DNA of 64,000 nt, taken from NCBI GenBank assembly GCA_964472785.1, contig CAYYMH010000007.1, forward strand, positions 58,494 to 122,493, given 5' to 3'. Below, piece by piece: positions 52,043 through 61,924 of the stretch. Source of the stretch: CAYYMH01 sp964472785. GTDB lineage: Bacteria > Zhuqueibacterota > Zhuqueibacteria > Thermofontimicrobiales > Thermofontimicrobiaceae. The translations under genes were made by a program, and so were the position numbers. The notes under the pieces were generated by a model. It had not been told where the DNA came from, ran no database searches, and was given only the letters and a program-made list of their open reading frames with translations. How positions within the stretch are numbered: the first letter of the stretch is position 1; the number at the start of each line of letters is the position of its first letter.

Positions 52043-52407
52043 TGAAAAAAAGACGATTAACGACGAAAAAGACGTTGTTTGATAGTTTTGACCAGGTCGA
52101 AGAAGAACTGCATCAACCTTTGATTGGTATTCGAGTGTTGCTTGGCATTTTACTTGTCACAGTAATTTTGCTTGGCATTGTCTGGCAGAAAGTCAATGTC
52201 ACTGAATTAGCACAGGACATCGAAGCTTTGAAAAAGGAGCGACAAAAATTGGAGGAAAGAATCGGTGAACTGAATTCTGAAGTTTTAAAATTATCTGACG
52301 GAAAACGAATCGTTAAAATTGCAGAGGATAAGCTGGATATGATCTTTCCTGATACAGAAGTGCTGCCAATGAGGGAGTCCTTTCAGAAAAATGACTTGAA
52401 TGAATGA
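52042..52407 (+). CDS. ftsL: Cell division protein FtsL
   Basis: 121 aa bitopic membrane protein: a basic cytoplasmic N-terminus of about 35 residues, one helix (GIRVLLGILLVTVILLGIVW) and a periplasmic leucine-zipper coiled coil (DIEALKKERQKLEERIGELN). Sequence conservation is low in this family; position between rsmH and ftsI gives the identity. I prefer the ATG at 52042 in the TGATG overlap to the TTG one codon earlier. It works with FtsQ and FtsB in activating septal synthesis. Confidence 0.8.
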   Translation: MKKRRLTTKKTLFDSFDQVEEELHQPLIGIRVLLGILLVTVILLGIVWQKVNVTELAQDIEALKKERQKLEERIGELNSEVLKLSDGKRIVKIAEDKLDMIFPDTEVLPMRESFQKNDLNE

Positions 52408-52459
52408 GCATAGCAAATACATACTCTTAAGATAGTACGAAATAAATTGGCAAAAAAAT

Positions 52460-54613
52460 ATGGCGCCCAGAAAACATATAGCCGATGACAGCTTTTTGAA
52501 GCGCACTGCAGTATTAATATTTGTTGCGATATTATTTTGGCTCCTGGTTGTTTTTCGTTTGGTCCAGGTTCAAATAGCCAATCGCGCGAAATATATAAAA
52601 AAAGCGCGCAGTCAATATATTTATGAAGCTGAATTAAAGTCACATCGGGGGATTATTTATGATCGCAGCTTAAACCCTCTGGCGGTAAATCGAAAAACAA
52701 AGTCAATCGCTGTTGATGCAAATCGTGTGAAAAAGCCTGATCAACTGTCTTTTTATTTGGCCCAGGCATTTAATAAAAAGCCTGAATATTATTTAAAGAA
52801 AATAGAGAAAAATAAACCCTTTTTCTGGGTATCAAGAAGAGTGGATGAGAACGTTTCCAGTTATTTAGATACGCTGGATATTGAAGGTTTACGTATGATT
52901 GACGAGGCAAGACGTTTTTATCCGAAGCAGACTTTAGCTGCCCATGTCATCGGTTTTACAAATGTGGATTTGAAAGGATTGAGCGGAATTGAATTGTTAA
53001 AGGATAATGATCTTTCCGGAAATAACGGGCTGGCATTTTTTAACAAGGATGCGCTGGGAGGTAAAGTTATCGATATCAATCACCCTGTAAAAAAGCCCCA
53101 CAAAGGAAAAGATGTCATTTTAACAATTAATAATACCTTTCAATGGATTGTTGAGGAGGAATTAAATTTTGCCGTCGAAAATTTAAAGGCTGACGCAGGC
53201 GTGGTGATCATATCAAATCCGAATACGGGAGAAATTTTATCGTTAGCCGTCAATCCAACTTTTGATCTAAATGAAGCAGGAAAATACCCTGCCCATATTC
53301 GTAGAAACAGAGCGATAACAGATACTTATGAGCCCGGCTCGACATTCAAGTCCATCATCATGGCAGCGGTTTTAGAGGAAGGACTAAAAAAACCGGATGA
53401 TATTGTATATTGCGAAAACGGAGAGTTCAAAATATATGACCGGATAGTTAAGGACGTAACGGGCTACGGCTGGTTGTCGATGCACAAAGTAATCAAAAAA
53501 TCAAGTAATATCGGTATGGCAAAGATCGCCAACGAAATTGATAAAAATCTGATTTACCGGTATGTAAGGGATTTTGGGTTCGGTTTACAAACAGGGGTTG
53601 ACTTGCCGGGTGAGGTCTCTGGCGAATTGAAAATGCCGCACGAATGGTCAAAATATACGCCCATTGCCATGGCGATGGGGTATGAAATTTCTGTGACACC
53701 GATACAAATGGTCATGGCTTACGGAGCGATTGCCAACGGCGGTGTACTGTATAAACCAAAAATATGTCTCGGCGCAGAGAACAGCATTTCTCAAGAACTG
53801 CCACAAGTTGAACCTGAGTTTATCCGGCGGGTCATTTCAAAATCGACAGCGGAAAAATTAACTCGAATGCTGGAAGAAGTCGTTGACAATGGCACCGGGA
53901 AACGTGCTTTTATCAACGGTCTCAGAATTGGCGGCAAAACAGGCACTGCCATGAAGTATGATCCGGCATTGAAACGGTATTCGGAAGATAAATTCGTCAG
54001 CTCTTTTGTCGGATTTTTTCCAGTGGATGATCCGAAACTGTTGATTTATGTAATGATTGATAACGCGCGAGAGGATCATTTGGGAGGGAAGGTGGCGGCA
54101 CCTTTATTCAAAAAAATTCTTCAGCGTATTTTAAGAGACATCGATTTGGGCATCCATAACAAAGACTTGCTTAAAACCGCTGAATTGAATGAAATGAAAT
54201 TGATACAAAATATGAAATTAAGGAATATGCGGGTTGACGCAATTGAGGACATTGCAAACCACCTTGGCCTGGAATTGATAAAAAAGGGTGAAGGGGAAAT
54301 TGTCGCTGATTATCGGTTGATTTCAGCAAATACGAAAAATTCCAAAAGCCAGCTAATCGTTGAGTTGAAAAGAATTAAAAATGCTACGCAGGATGAATAT
54401 ACGATAGTCCCAAATGTTAGTGGCTTGAATTTGAGAGAGGCTGTGGCGCTGATGTCTTCAAGAAAATTACACGTCGTTGTCCGGGGACACGGCAAGGTTG
54501 TCAAACAGATTCCCGAACCGGGGAGCAAAATTCGTGTTGGCGCTCGTTGTGTTGTTGAATGTGAACCAGTCGTCAGTTTCACCAATCTAATTGATTTGTC
54601 ATTAAAGAATTGA
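52460..54613 (+). CDS. ftsI: Penicillin-binding protein 2/FtsI-type transpeptidase with C-terminal PASTA domain
   Basis: 717 aa septal D,D-transpeptidase. N-terminal anchor TAVLIFVAILFWLLVVFRLV, pedestal domain with HRGIIYDRSLNPLAVN, then the catalytic domain: EPGSTFKSII with nucleophile Ser294 and Lys297, KKSSNIGMAKIA (SxN) and IGGKTGTAMKY (KTG, Lys493). The C-terminus holds a PASTA module (TIVPNVSGLNLREAVALMSS ... KQIPEPGSKIRVGARCVV), as in SpoVD-like and many FCB-group FtsI proteins. The usual murE does not follow; murF starts 8 bases later. Confidence 0.95.
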   Translation: MAPRKHIADDSFLKRTAVLIFVAILFWLLVVFRLVQVQIANRAKYIKKARSQYIYEAELKSHRGIIYDRSLNPLAVNRKTKSIAVDANRVKKPDQLSFYLAQAFNKKPEYYLKKIEKNKPFFWVSRRVDENVSSYLDTLDIEGLRMIDEARRFYPKQTLAAHVIGFTNVDLKGLSGIELLKDNDLSGNNGLAFFNKDALGGKVIDINHPVKKPHKGKDVILTINNTFQWIVEEELNFAVENLKADAGVVIISNPNTGEILSLAVNPTFDLNEAGKYPAHIRRNRAITDTYEPGSTFKSIIMAAVLEEGLKKPDDIVYCENGEFKIYDRIVKDVTGYGWLSMHKVIKKSSNIGMAKIANEIDKNLIYRYVRDFGFGLQTGVDLPGEVSGELKMPHEWSKYTPIAMAMGYEISVTPIQMVMAYGAIANGGVLYKPKICLGAENSISQELPQVEPEFIRRVISKSTAEKLTRMLEEVVDNGTGKRAFINGLRIGGKTGTAMKYDPALKRYSEDKFVSSFVGFFPVDDPKLLIYVMIDNAREDHLGGKVAAPLFKKILQRILRDIDLGIHNKDLLKTAELNEMKLIQNMKLRNMRVDAIEDIANHLGLELIKKGEGEIVADYRLISANTKNSKSQLIVELKRIKNATQDEYTIVPNVSGLNLREAVALMSSRKLHVVVRGHGKVVKQIPEPGSKIRVGARCVVECEPVVSFTNLIDLSLKN

Positions 54614-54620
54614 GTGTTGT

Positions 54621-56006
54621 ATGGATTTAATCTATGAGGAACTGTTAACCATTCCGAATTGTCCGGTTCGATTTTACGGTGATTCTGAAATTATGAAAAA
54701 GGAGATAAACAGATTTTCAATAGATTCCCGCACAATTGACGTTGACGAAGTTTTTATTGCCATCGAAGGGGATAAATTTGATGGGCATAAATTTGTGTTT
54801 GATCTGCTGAACCAAGAGAAAGCGACAGAATTTATTGTTGCAAACAAATGGTTTGAACAGCAAGATGCATCACGTTTGACCGGTAATTTTTTTATCGTTG
54901 ATGATACAATTCATGCATTGCAGGAAGTGAGCCATTATTACAGGCTGAAATTTCACCTTCCGATACTGGGCTTGACAGGAAGTAATGGCAAGACAACGAC
55001 CAAAGAAATGATTGCAGCCGTGATCCAAAAAAAGTATCAAGTGCACAAAAATAAAGGTAACCTGAATAATCATATTGGTGTGCCCCTGACATTATTTGAA
55101 TTAAACCAGCATCATCAATTTGCCATCATCGAAATGGGCACCAACTTTTGGGGTGAAATTGCTCGTTTAGCTGAAATAGCAAGCCCGAATCATGGTTTAA
55201 TCACAAATATTGGGCCGGCTCATTTGGAATTTTTTAAAAATCTCGAAGGTGTCTTCAAAGCAAAGAGTGAATTGTGGCAGCATCTTGAAAGAAATGACGG
55301 TGTTGGTTTTGTGAATTTAGATGATCCATTTTTAAGAAAAGACGTGCCTCATCTCAAGGAAAAATTGACGTATGGATTTACAACTGACGCTGATGTCCGA
55401 GGCGAGTTTTTAGCGACAGATAAACAGGGGAGAGCGAGTTTTCAGGTTGATGATTTAAAAATAGAACTGAAAATATCAGGTGTTCATAATAGCCATAATG
55501 CACTGGCAGCCTTTGCTGTAGGGAAATATTTTGGTATTGAGCCGGATGCCATAAAAACAGCACTTGAAGATTATCAAGCGGCTGATAAAAGAATGGAGGT
55601 TATTCAGAAGAAAGGATTGACCATCATTAACGATAGCTACAATTCAAATCCGGAATCAGCGAAAAAAGCGCTGCAAACATTGTCGGCGATGGAGACAAAT
55701 GGCAGGCGTTGGGCAATTCTTGGAGATATGTTTGAATTAGGTGACGTTGGGCAGATTGAACATAAAAAAATCGGAGAATATGTGGTTGGATTGAAGAATA
55801 TAGATTACTTAATTACTCACGGTAAGCTATCAGTTTTAACCGTTGAAAAAGCAGCCGATTTGGGTATGCGGCATACCTGTTATTTTGATGAAAAAGCAGA
55901 GTTAATTGAATTTGTAAAAAAAGATGTTCGGGCTGGCGATACCATTCTTGTCAAAGGTTCAAGGGGAATGGCGATGGAAGAAGTGACAGAAGCTTTGGTC
56001 AATTAA
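54621..56006 (+). CDS. murF: UDP-MurNAc-tripeptide:D-Ala-D-Ala ligase
   Basis: 461 aa. Adds D-Ala-D-Ala to the UDP-MurNAc-tripeptide in the cytoplasm. Motifs: FSIDSRTIDVDEVFIAIEGD in the N-terminal domain, LGLTGSNGKTTTKEMIAAVI (P-loop), NKGNLNNHIGVPLTLFEL, ITNIGPAHLEFF, the NDSYNSNPESAKKALQTLS segment and RWAILGDMFELG (a MurF-specific signature, distinguishing it from MurE). It is the only Mur ligase in the cluster. Confidence 0.95.
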   Translation: MDLIYEELLTIPNCPVRFYGDSEIMKKEINRFSIDSRTIDVDEVFIAIEGDKFDGHKFVFDLLNQEKATEFIVANKWFEQQDASRLTGNFFIVDDTIHALQEVSHYYRLKFHLPILGLTGSNGKTTTKEMIAAVIQKKYQVHKNKGNLNNHIGVPLTLFELNQHHQFAIIEMGTNFWGEIARLAEIASPNHGLITNIGPAHLEFFKNLEGVFKAKSELWQHLERNDGVGFVNLDDPFLRKDVPHLKEKLTYGFTTDADVRGEFLATDKQGRASFQVDDLKIELKISGVHNSHNALAAFAVGKYFGIEPDAIKTALEDYQAADKRMEVIQKKGLTIINDSYNSNPESAKKALQTLSAMETNGRRWAILGDMFELGDVGQIEHKKIGEYVVGLKNIDYLITHGKLSVLTVEKAADLGMRHTCYFDEKAELIEFVKKDVRAGDTILVKGSRGMAMEEVTEALVN

Positions 56007-56020
56007 TTAAAGGAAGGATT

Positions 56021-57109
56021 ATGTTTTATCACTTACTGTATCCTTTAAGGGAGTATCTCTCGGGGCTGAATATTTTCGGCTACATAACATTTCGCAGTGC
56101 TTCCGCTGCGATCATGGCGCTTTTGATCAGTCTTTTTATTGGGCCGAAAATAATCACTGTGCTAAAAAATAAACAGATCGGTGAAGAAATTCGAAGTGAT
56201 GGCCCTAAAACTCATCTGAAAAAGGCAGGAACCCCGACAATGGGCGGGATTATCATTTTGATCTCATTAGTGATTCCAACCATATTATTCGCGCGTCTGG
56301 ATAATATGTATGTTCTTTTAATTTTATTGGCAACTGTATGGGGCGGCATTGTTGGGTTTACTGATGATTTTTTGAAGGTTGTCAAAAAGATGCCCAAAGG
56401 ATTAATCGGTCGTTATAAAATTATCGGACAAATCAGTCTGGGGCTGATTATTGGTGGAGTCATTTATTTTCATCCACATTTTAACGAGTTTCGTTCACTT
56501 TCAACAGTGCCATTTTTTAAAAATTTGAATATTGATTTTGGCATTTTTTACATACCGGTTGTTGTTTTTGTCATCACGGCAACCTCTAATTCTGTGAATT
56601 TAACAGATGGACTGGATGGCCTGGCAATTGGCTTGGTTGGAATTACCGCGCTTGCCTGGGCTGGTATTAGCTATATTTCGGGACGTGTGGATTTTAGTGA
56701 TTATTTGAATATTATTTACTTACCAGGCGCTGGTGAGCTGACGGTCTATTCCGCGGCTCTGATCGGGGCGAGCCTGGGATTTCTCTGGTACAATGCTTAT
56801 CCCAGCAAGGTGTTTATGGGCGATACTGGATCATTAGCATTGGGCTGCGCAGTTGGTGCGCTTGCTGTTTTGTTGAAAAAAGAGTTATTGCTGTTGATCA
56901 TTGGGGGGATTTTTGTAGCAGAGTCACTTTCTGTAATACTGCAAGTCGCATATTTCAAGCGGACTGGTGGCAAACGATTATTTAGAATGGCGCCAATTCA
57001 TCACCACTTTGAATTGAAGGGGTGGCATGAATCTCAGGTTGTCACCCGGTTCTGGATTATCGGAATTCTACTTATTCTTTTTGCTATAAGTACATTCAAA
57101 GTTCGGTAA
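56021..57109 (+). CDS. mraY: Phospho-MurNAc-pentapeptide translocase
   Basis: 362 aa integral membrane enzyme with about ten helices that makes lipid I. GPKTHLKKAGTPTMGGIIIL is the first conserved loop, FTDDFLKVVKK holds the catalytic Asp pair, NSVNLTDGLDGLAIGL is the Mg2+/substrate loop, and FRMAPIHHHFELKGWHESQV contains the HHH motif. FMGDTGSLALG is also family-specific. RBS AAAGGAAGG precedes the ATG. It is 15 bases after murF. murG, which would make lipid II, is not in the cluster. Confidence 0.97.
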   Translation: MFYHLLYPLREYLSGLNIFGYITFRSASAAIMALLISLFIGPKIITVLKNKQIGEEIRSDGPKTHLKKAGTPTMGGIIILISLVIPTILFARLDNMYVLLILLATVWGGIVGFTDDFLKVVKKMPKGLIGRYKIIGQISLGLIIGGVIYFHPHFNEFRSLSTVPFFKNLNIDFGIFYIPVVVFVITATSNSVNLTDGLDGLAIGLVGITALAWAGISYISGRVDFSDYLNIIYLPGAGELTVYSAALIGASLGFLWYNAYPSKVFMGDTGSLALGCAVGALAVLLKKELLLLIIGGIFVAESLSVILQVAYFKRTGGKRLFRMAPIHHHFELKGWHESQVVTRFWIIGILLILFAISTFKVR

Positions 57110-57131
57110 TTAAAATTCCGGGGTTACTCAA

Positions 57132-58298
57132 TTGACGAAACGAATTAAATTTGATTTCATTTTGTTGCTTGTCGTTTTACTGTTGGTTGCGATTGGAACT
57201 GTTTTCATTTACAGCGCCAGCAGCTTTAAAGCACAGAGCAAATATGATGACAGCCAATATTATTTGGGCAAGCAGATGTTCCGGTTGGCGCTGGGCTTCA
57301 TTCTGATGATATTGTTTATTAAAATTGATTATCATGTTTTGATAAAAATTGCACCTGTTATCTTAGCCCTTTCATTTGTTCTTTTATTGTATGTATTGGT
57401 TGAAGGCGACACAATTAATGGCAGCCGGAGGTCGTTCCGGATAAATGGAATTCCTTTTCAGCCATCCGAGTTTGCAAAATACGCGTTGATTTTTTATTTA
57501 GCAGGATTTTTGAAGAAAAAAGGGGACCAGCTTAAAGAATTTAATGATGGATTTTTGCCAGCGCTGTCAATTATTTTGATTATTATTTTTCCAATCATAC
57601 TGGAGCCTGATCTGGGAAGCGGTGTGCTTATCTTTTTGATCAGCATGATTCTCATATTTGTGGCTGGTGCGAGCTTGTATCATTTAAACGGGTTAGCAGC
57701 GTTAGCGGGATTGGCAATAAGTATTTTTTTAAAATTATTTGCTTATCAGAGAGACAGGGTTGTAAAGTTTCTGGATGCGATCCGTGGCATCAGCGAACCT
57801 CCGTGGCAGGTGACGCAGTCGCTCATCTCATTTGGAAACGGCGGTATAATCGGAGTGGGCTTGGGAAATAGTCGCCAAAAAATGCATTTTCTGCCCCACC
57901 CGTTTACGGACTTTATTTATAGCATTGTTGGCGAAGAACTGGGTTTGATCGGCTGTTTTTTGTTGCTGATTTTGTTTATGATATTTCTGTGGCGAGGCGT
58001 ACGAATTGCTATTAAAGCGCCGAATAAAGAAGGGCAGTTATTAGCATTAGGCATTACAGCAACCATTATTACTTACGCACTTTTTAATGCGGGGATTGCG
58101 CTTAATCTGTTACCTGTTACCGGAATCACAATGCCCTTTATCAGTTATGGCGGAAGCTCATTGATAACCCATTTTATTGCTGTCGGCGTGTTATTGAATA
58201 TATCAATGGGCAAAAACCCGAGCTCCGGGTCGACGAGCTATTCCAAAAGAAGGACAAGCCGATCCGTTGTCAGAAAAGCAAAGAGGCGGAGAAGATAA
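57132..58298 (+). CDS. ftsW: SEDS-family septal glycosyltransferase FtsW
   Basis: 388 aa with about ten membrane helices. The start is TTG at 57132; no better in-frame start is near. FIYSASSFKAQ is in helix 1, NGIPFQPSEFAKYALIFYLA is the loop with the QPSE motif, PDLGSGVLIFLISM holds the catalytic Asp, and SRQKMHFLPHPFTDFIYSIV with GEELG is the SEDS signature. FISYGGSSL ends the domain. Position in the dcw cluster favours FtsW over RodA. The C-terminus is very basic (SKRRTSRSVVRKAKRRRR). Confidence 0.93.
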   Translation: MTKRIKFDFILLLVVLLLVAIGTVFIYSASSFKAQSKYDDSQYYLGKQMFRLALGFILMILFIKIDYHVLIKIAPVILALSFVLLLYVLVEGDTINGSRRSFRINGIPFQPSEFAKYALIFYLAGFLKKKGDQLKEFNDGFLPALSIILIIIFPIILEPDLGSGVLIFLISMILIFVAGASLYHLNGLAALAGLAISIFLKLFAYQRDRVVKFLDAIRGISEPPWQVTQSLISFGNGGIIGVGLGNSRQKMHFLPHPFTDFIYSIVGEELGLIGCFLLLILFMIFLWRGVRIAIKAPNKEGQLLALGITATIITYALFNAGIALNLLPVTGITMPFISYGGSSLITHFIAVGVLLNISMGKNPSSGSTSYSKRRTSRSVVRKAKRRRR

Positions 58299-58321
58299 TT
58301 CATTTTTCCGGGAGAATCCTG

Positions 58322-59071
58322 ATGAAAATAAAAATTCTGAATATTCTTTTTTTCGTTATTATCATGTCTCTGATATTGGTGGCGATATTTTTTGTTATGA
58401 AGAAGAACAGAGCTTTTCAACTTCAGGCGGTCAAGATTTATCAGAACAGACATGTCACAAATGCTGAAATCGTAAGGTTAGCGCAAATCAATTTTTCCGA
58501 AGATATTTTTGATTTAAATTTAAATCAAATCGCTGAAAATATACTCAGCCACTCAATGATAAAGCAGGTATCAGTCAGTCGAATCTATCCGTCAACGCTG
58601 AAGATTGTAATTGAAGAACATCAGGTTATCACGGGTATTGCAGGTTCCGAAATCGTTGCCGTTTCAGATGAGAATACGATTATTCAACGTTATGATCCGG
58701 CGATAATCTATGATTTGCCGGTTATTACGGGTATCCATTTTTATCAGGACTCAGCCGGCTTCAGACAACCGGATCGACCTGAAATATTTGAACAGATTAT
58801 GCACGTGCTGCGAGTCCTGAAAGAAACCGATCCGCTGCTATTTCATAAAATTGCTGAAATACATTACGAACCAGAGCTTGGAGTTGTTTTTGTTTTAACA
58901 AATGGAGAATTGCCAATTATTGTGGGGGATGTGAATGACGAAAGTGTAGCGAAAAAACTGAATTATTTTTCAACGATCTACTATCACCTGTTAGCGGCTA
59001 ACAAATTGGAACAACTCCGTTCAATTGATCTGCGTTTTGATGGGCAGGCCGTTGTGAGAGAAAAAATATAA
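58322..59071 (+). CDS. ftsQ: Cell division protein FtsQ
   Basis: 249 aa. One N-terminal helix (ILNILFFVIIMSLILVAIFF) then a POTRA domain (FQLQAVKIYQNRHVTNAEIV ... SHSMIKQVSVSRIYPSTLKI) and the FtsQ beta domain with DLPVITGIHFY and LRSIDLRFDGQAVVRE. It sits in the periplasm and forms the FtsQLB complex. GGGAG lies 7 bases before the ATG. Position between ftsW and ftsA supports the call. Confidence 0.9.
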   Translation: MKIKILNILFFVIIMSLILVAIFFVMKKNRAFQLQAVKIYQNRHVTNAEIVRLAQINFSEDIFDLNLNQIAENILSHSMIKQVSVSRIYPSTLKIVIEEHQVITGIAGSEIVAVSDENTIIQRYDPAIIYDLPVITGIHFYQDSAGFRQPDRPEIFEQIMHVLRVLKETDPLLFHKIAEIHYEPELGVVFVLTNGELPIIVGDVNDESVAKKLNYFSTIYYHLLAANKLEQLRSIDLRFDGQAVVREKI

Positions 59072-59082
59072 GGAGATAAATA

Positions 59083-60324
59083 ATGGCAAGTTCCGAGTAC
59101 ATTACCGGTTTGGATATCGGCACAACAAAAATCGGAGCGATAATTGCCGAGATAACAGAAGACAATCAACCCAAAATTGTTGGCGTTGGTACCGCTCCTT
59201 CGGAAGGATTGCGTAAGGGCGTTGTTGTTAACCTCGAAAAAACTGTGCGATCCATTATCTCTGCGCTGGATCAGGCGGAACAGATGGCGGGCTTCCAGGT
59301 CGATGAGGTTTATGTTGGGATTGCCGGCAACCATATTAAAAGTTATAACGGACGAGGCGTGGTTTCTATTCCGGGTCCTGATAATGAGGTGACAGAGGAT
59401 GAAGTAGGCCGGGCAATCGAAGCTGCCCGGGCTGTTGTGTTGCCAAAAGACCGGGAGATCATTCATACAATTCCGCAGGAATTTATTGTGGACGATCAGC
59501 GAGGAATCAAAGACCCGTTGGGCCAGTCAGGTGTGCGGTTGGAAGCTGAAGTTCATCTGGTTACCTGTGCCATTACTTCGGCGACAAATATAAGGCGCAG
59601 CGTCCAACGGGCGGGCATTCATGTCAAAGATTTGATACTTGAACCACTGGCTTCAAGCTACGCCGTACTCATCGAAGACGAGAAAGAATTGGGTGCTATT
59701 TTAATTGACATGGGCGGCGGAACGACTGATATTGCCATGTTTTTTGAAGGATGTATCCGTCATACCGCTGTGGTACCGTACGGCGGTGGAAATGTGACCA
59801 ATGATGTGGCAATCGGTATCAGAACGCCCAATGATAATGCGGAACTCGTAAAACACCGCTACGGGTGCGCGCTACACTCGCTGATTGATAATCCTGAGGA
59901 GCCGATTGAAGTGGCTGGTGTTGGTGGACGCCCCTCACGTCGCGTGTCAAAAGAGTTGTTAGTCGATATTATCCATCCGCGCATGGTTGAAATATTTCGG
60001 ATGGCACAGCGAGAAATTCAGAAATCCGATTTTGCTAATCTCATGTCAACCGGTATTGTACTGACTGGTGGTGGTTCTTTGGTGAAAGGCGCGGTTGAAC
60101 TGGCTGAAGAAGTATTTGATATGCCCGTAAAACTGGGTGTTCCCAAAGGCTTCAGCGGCTTAATCGATTTGACCAAAAGTCCGGTTCATGCCACCGGTGT
60201 GGGCCTGATTTTGTACGCACTCAGTCGGGATTATGCCATGGACGGCTATACACTCGAATCTGATATGAGCTGGCCTGAAAGGTGGTGGCAATGGATTAAG
60301 GATAAACTTTCTGGTTCTCGCTAA
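59083..60324 (+). CDS. ftsA: Actin-like division protein FtsA
   Basis: 413 aa. ITGLDIGTTKIGAIIAEITE (phosphate 1), ILEPLASSYAVLIEDEKELG, AILIDMGGGTTDIAMFFEG (phosphate 2) and IVLTGGGSLVKGAVELAEEV (adenosine motif) mark the actin-type ATPase. The 1C domain replaces 1B as in all FtsA (QVDEVYVGIAGNHIKSYNGR). The C-terminal PERWWQWIKDKL is the amphipathic membrane-targeting helix that tethers FtsZ. AAGGAG lies 9 bases before the ATG. Confidence 0.97.
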   Translation: MASSEYITGLDIGTTKIGAIIAEITEDNQPKIVGVGTAPSEGLRKGVVVNLEKTVRSIISALDQAEQMAGFQVDEVYVGIAGNHIKSYNGRGVVSIPGPDNEVTEDEVGRAIEAARAVVLPKDREIIHTIPQEFIVDDQRGIKDPLGQSGVRLEAEVHLVTCAITSATNIRRSVQRAGIHVKDLILEPLASSYAVLIEDEKELGAILIDMGGGTTDIAMFFEGCIRHTAVVPYGGGNVTNDVAIGIRTPNDNAELVKHRYGCALHSLIDNPEEPIEVAGVGGRPSRRVSKELLVDIIHPRMVEIFRMAQREIQKSDFANLMSTGIVLTGGGSLVKGAVELAEEVFDMPVKLGVPKGFSGLIDLTKSPVHATGVGLILYALSRDYAMDGYTLESDMSWPERWWQWIKDKLSGSR

Positions 60325-60414
60325 TTCATGTTTGAACGAAGACACAATAATAGACCTTACCACAAGGGGCTGTATCAAAAGCGCCGATGCAAGATGTTTA
60401 GCCTAATTTGTCGT

Positions 60415-60430
60415 AGCGAAATTATTCGCT
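60415..60430. repeat. Isolated REP-like hairpin between ftsA and ftsZ
   Basis: AGCGAA-atta-TTCGCT, perfect 6-bp stem with four-base loop, not followed by a T-run. It lies in a 243-base spacer with no gene. Confidence 0.4.
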
Positions 60431-60567
60431 CCATAAAATATAAGGAGTTTTCGTTCAGACGCTAACTGTCAAAACTATGTAATTTGAGCACGTAATCTTA
60501 TTTGAATTGAAAAAATAACAGATGTCAATATACATTTAATTACCCATCCAATGAAGGAGGGCCACTC

Positions 60568-61794
60568 ATGAGTGATTTAACTTTTAATTTCGATGAAAGT
60601 AATACCCCAACAGCAAAAATGAAGGTAATTGGTGTTGGCGGAGCCGGAGGAAACGCTGTAAACAGAATGATTTCTTCCGGATTAAGCGGTGTGGAATTTG
60701 TCGCGATAAATACGGATATGCAGGCATTGAACATGTGCAAAGCCTCGACGCGAATTCAGGTCGGTAAATCTTTAACCAAAGGTTTAGGCGCGGGCGCTGA
60801 TCCTGAAATCGGTCGCAGAGCGATTGAAGAAGATCAGGATCCGGTTTATAACGCGCTGAAAGATGTGGATATGGTTTTTGTTACTGCGGGCATGGGCGGC
60901 GGTACCGGTACCGGTGCGGCGCCGGTTGTCGCTCAAATTGCCAAAGACCAAAAAGCTTTGACCGTGGGCATCGTGACCAAACCATTTCAATTTGAAGGCG
61001 TCAAGCGGATGAAACGCGCGGAAGAAGGCATCATCGAATTCAAGAAATCGGTGGATACGTTGATCGTGATTCCGAATCAACGCTTGCTGTCCATCGTCTC
61101 CAAGGAGACGCGATTGAACAAAGCTTTTCAAATGGCTGATGAAGTGCTATTCAACGCAACAAAAGGTATCTCTGATCTGATTTCAGTTCCGGGGCTTATT
61201 AACCTGGATTTTGCTGACGTGAAAACGGTGATGTCAGAAATGGGAGATGCAATGATGGGATCCGGTATCGCATCCGGAGAAAATCGCGCGGTTGAAGCAG
61301 CAAAAAACGCCATCTCAAGCCCTTTGCTGGAAGATGTCTCTATCGTTGGTGCGATTGGATTATTGGTAAATATAACCGGCGGCGATGACATCACATTGAG
61401 TGAAGTGGATGCGGCAACTAATATTGTTCAGGAAGCAGCAGGAGAGGAAGCGAATATCATTTTCGGCGCTGTGATTGATGATGAATTCAGAGATCAAATT
61501 CGTGTAACCGTTATTGCTACCGGTTTCAACAAATCCAATAAAAAATCCAAAATTTCGTTCAACCGGAAAAAGATGGAGTTTATGCACTCTGCCATCGATT
61601 ATCTGGATGTGCCAACTTATCAAAGAAATGAAGAATTGGAATCTGAAGCTGAATTTGAACTCGAAAAGGAAATGAAAGAAAAAGACGGTAACGGACACGA
61701 TCCTGAATTTGTGCTTGAGGAAGAAACGGACAATGAATTGAAGCCGGATGAGTATGAATTGCCAACGTTTCTGCGGAAAAGAATGAATATGTAA
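60568..61794 (+). CDS. ftsZ: Tubulin-like division protein FtsZ
   Basis: 408 aa. KVIGVGGAGGNAVNRMI (nucleotide loop), GADPEIGRRAIEE, FVTAGMGGGTGTGAAPVVAQ (tubulin signature GGGTGTG), VIPNQRLLSI and NLDFADVKTVMSEMGDAMMG (T7 catalytic loop) are intact. A variable acidic linker (EAEFELEKEMKEKDGNGHDP) leads to the conserved C-terminal peptide ELPTFLRKRM that binds FtsA. GGAGG precedes the ATG. A 243-base spacer separates it from ftsA, so it may have its own promoter. A terminator follows. Confidence 0.98.
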   Translation: MSDLTFNFDESNTPTAKMKVIGVGGAGGNAVNRMISSGLSGVEFVAINTDMQALNMCKASTRIQVGKSLTKGLGAGADPEIGRRAIEEDQDPVYNALKDVDMVFVTAGMGGGTGTGAAPVVAQIAKDQKALTVGIVTKPFQFEGVKRMKRAEEGIIEFKKSVDTLIVIPNQRLLSIVSKETRLNKAFQMADEVLFNATKGISDLISVPGLINLDFADVKTVMSEMGDAMMGSGIASGENRAVEAAKNAISSPLLEDVSIVGAIGLLVNITGGDDITLSEVDAATNIVQEAAGEEANIIFGAVIDDEFRDQIRVTVIATGFNKSNKKSKISFNRKKMEFMHSAIDYLDVPTYQRNEELESEAEFELEKEMKEKDGNGHDPEFVLEEETDNELKPDEYELPTFLRKRMNM

Positions 61795-61809
61795 GCGAAG
61801 AGAGCGGAT

Positions 61810-61865
61810 ATCAATCCTGATGATGTATCTTTATGGATTGTCGTCAGGATTGATGTTGTATTTTT
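61810..61865 (+). terminator. Terminator of the dcw cluster
   Basis: Stem ATCAATCCTGATGA (61810-61823) with TCGTCAGGATTGAT (61841-61854), one mismatch-like T-G pair, then GTTGTATTTTT. Confidence 0.75.
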
Positions 61866-61924
61866 GAGAGGGCTTACGGTTAGCGCTTTTACTATTGTCT
61901 CAGTCACAACGATAAATTGTCAAC

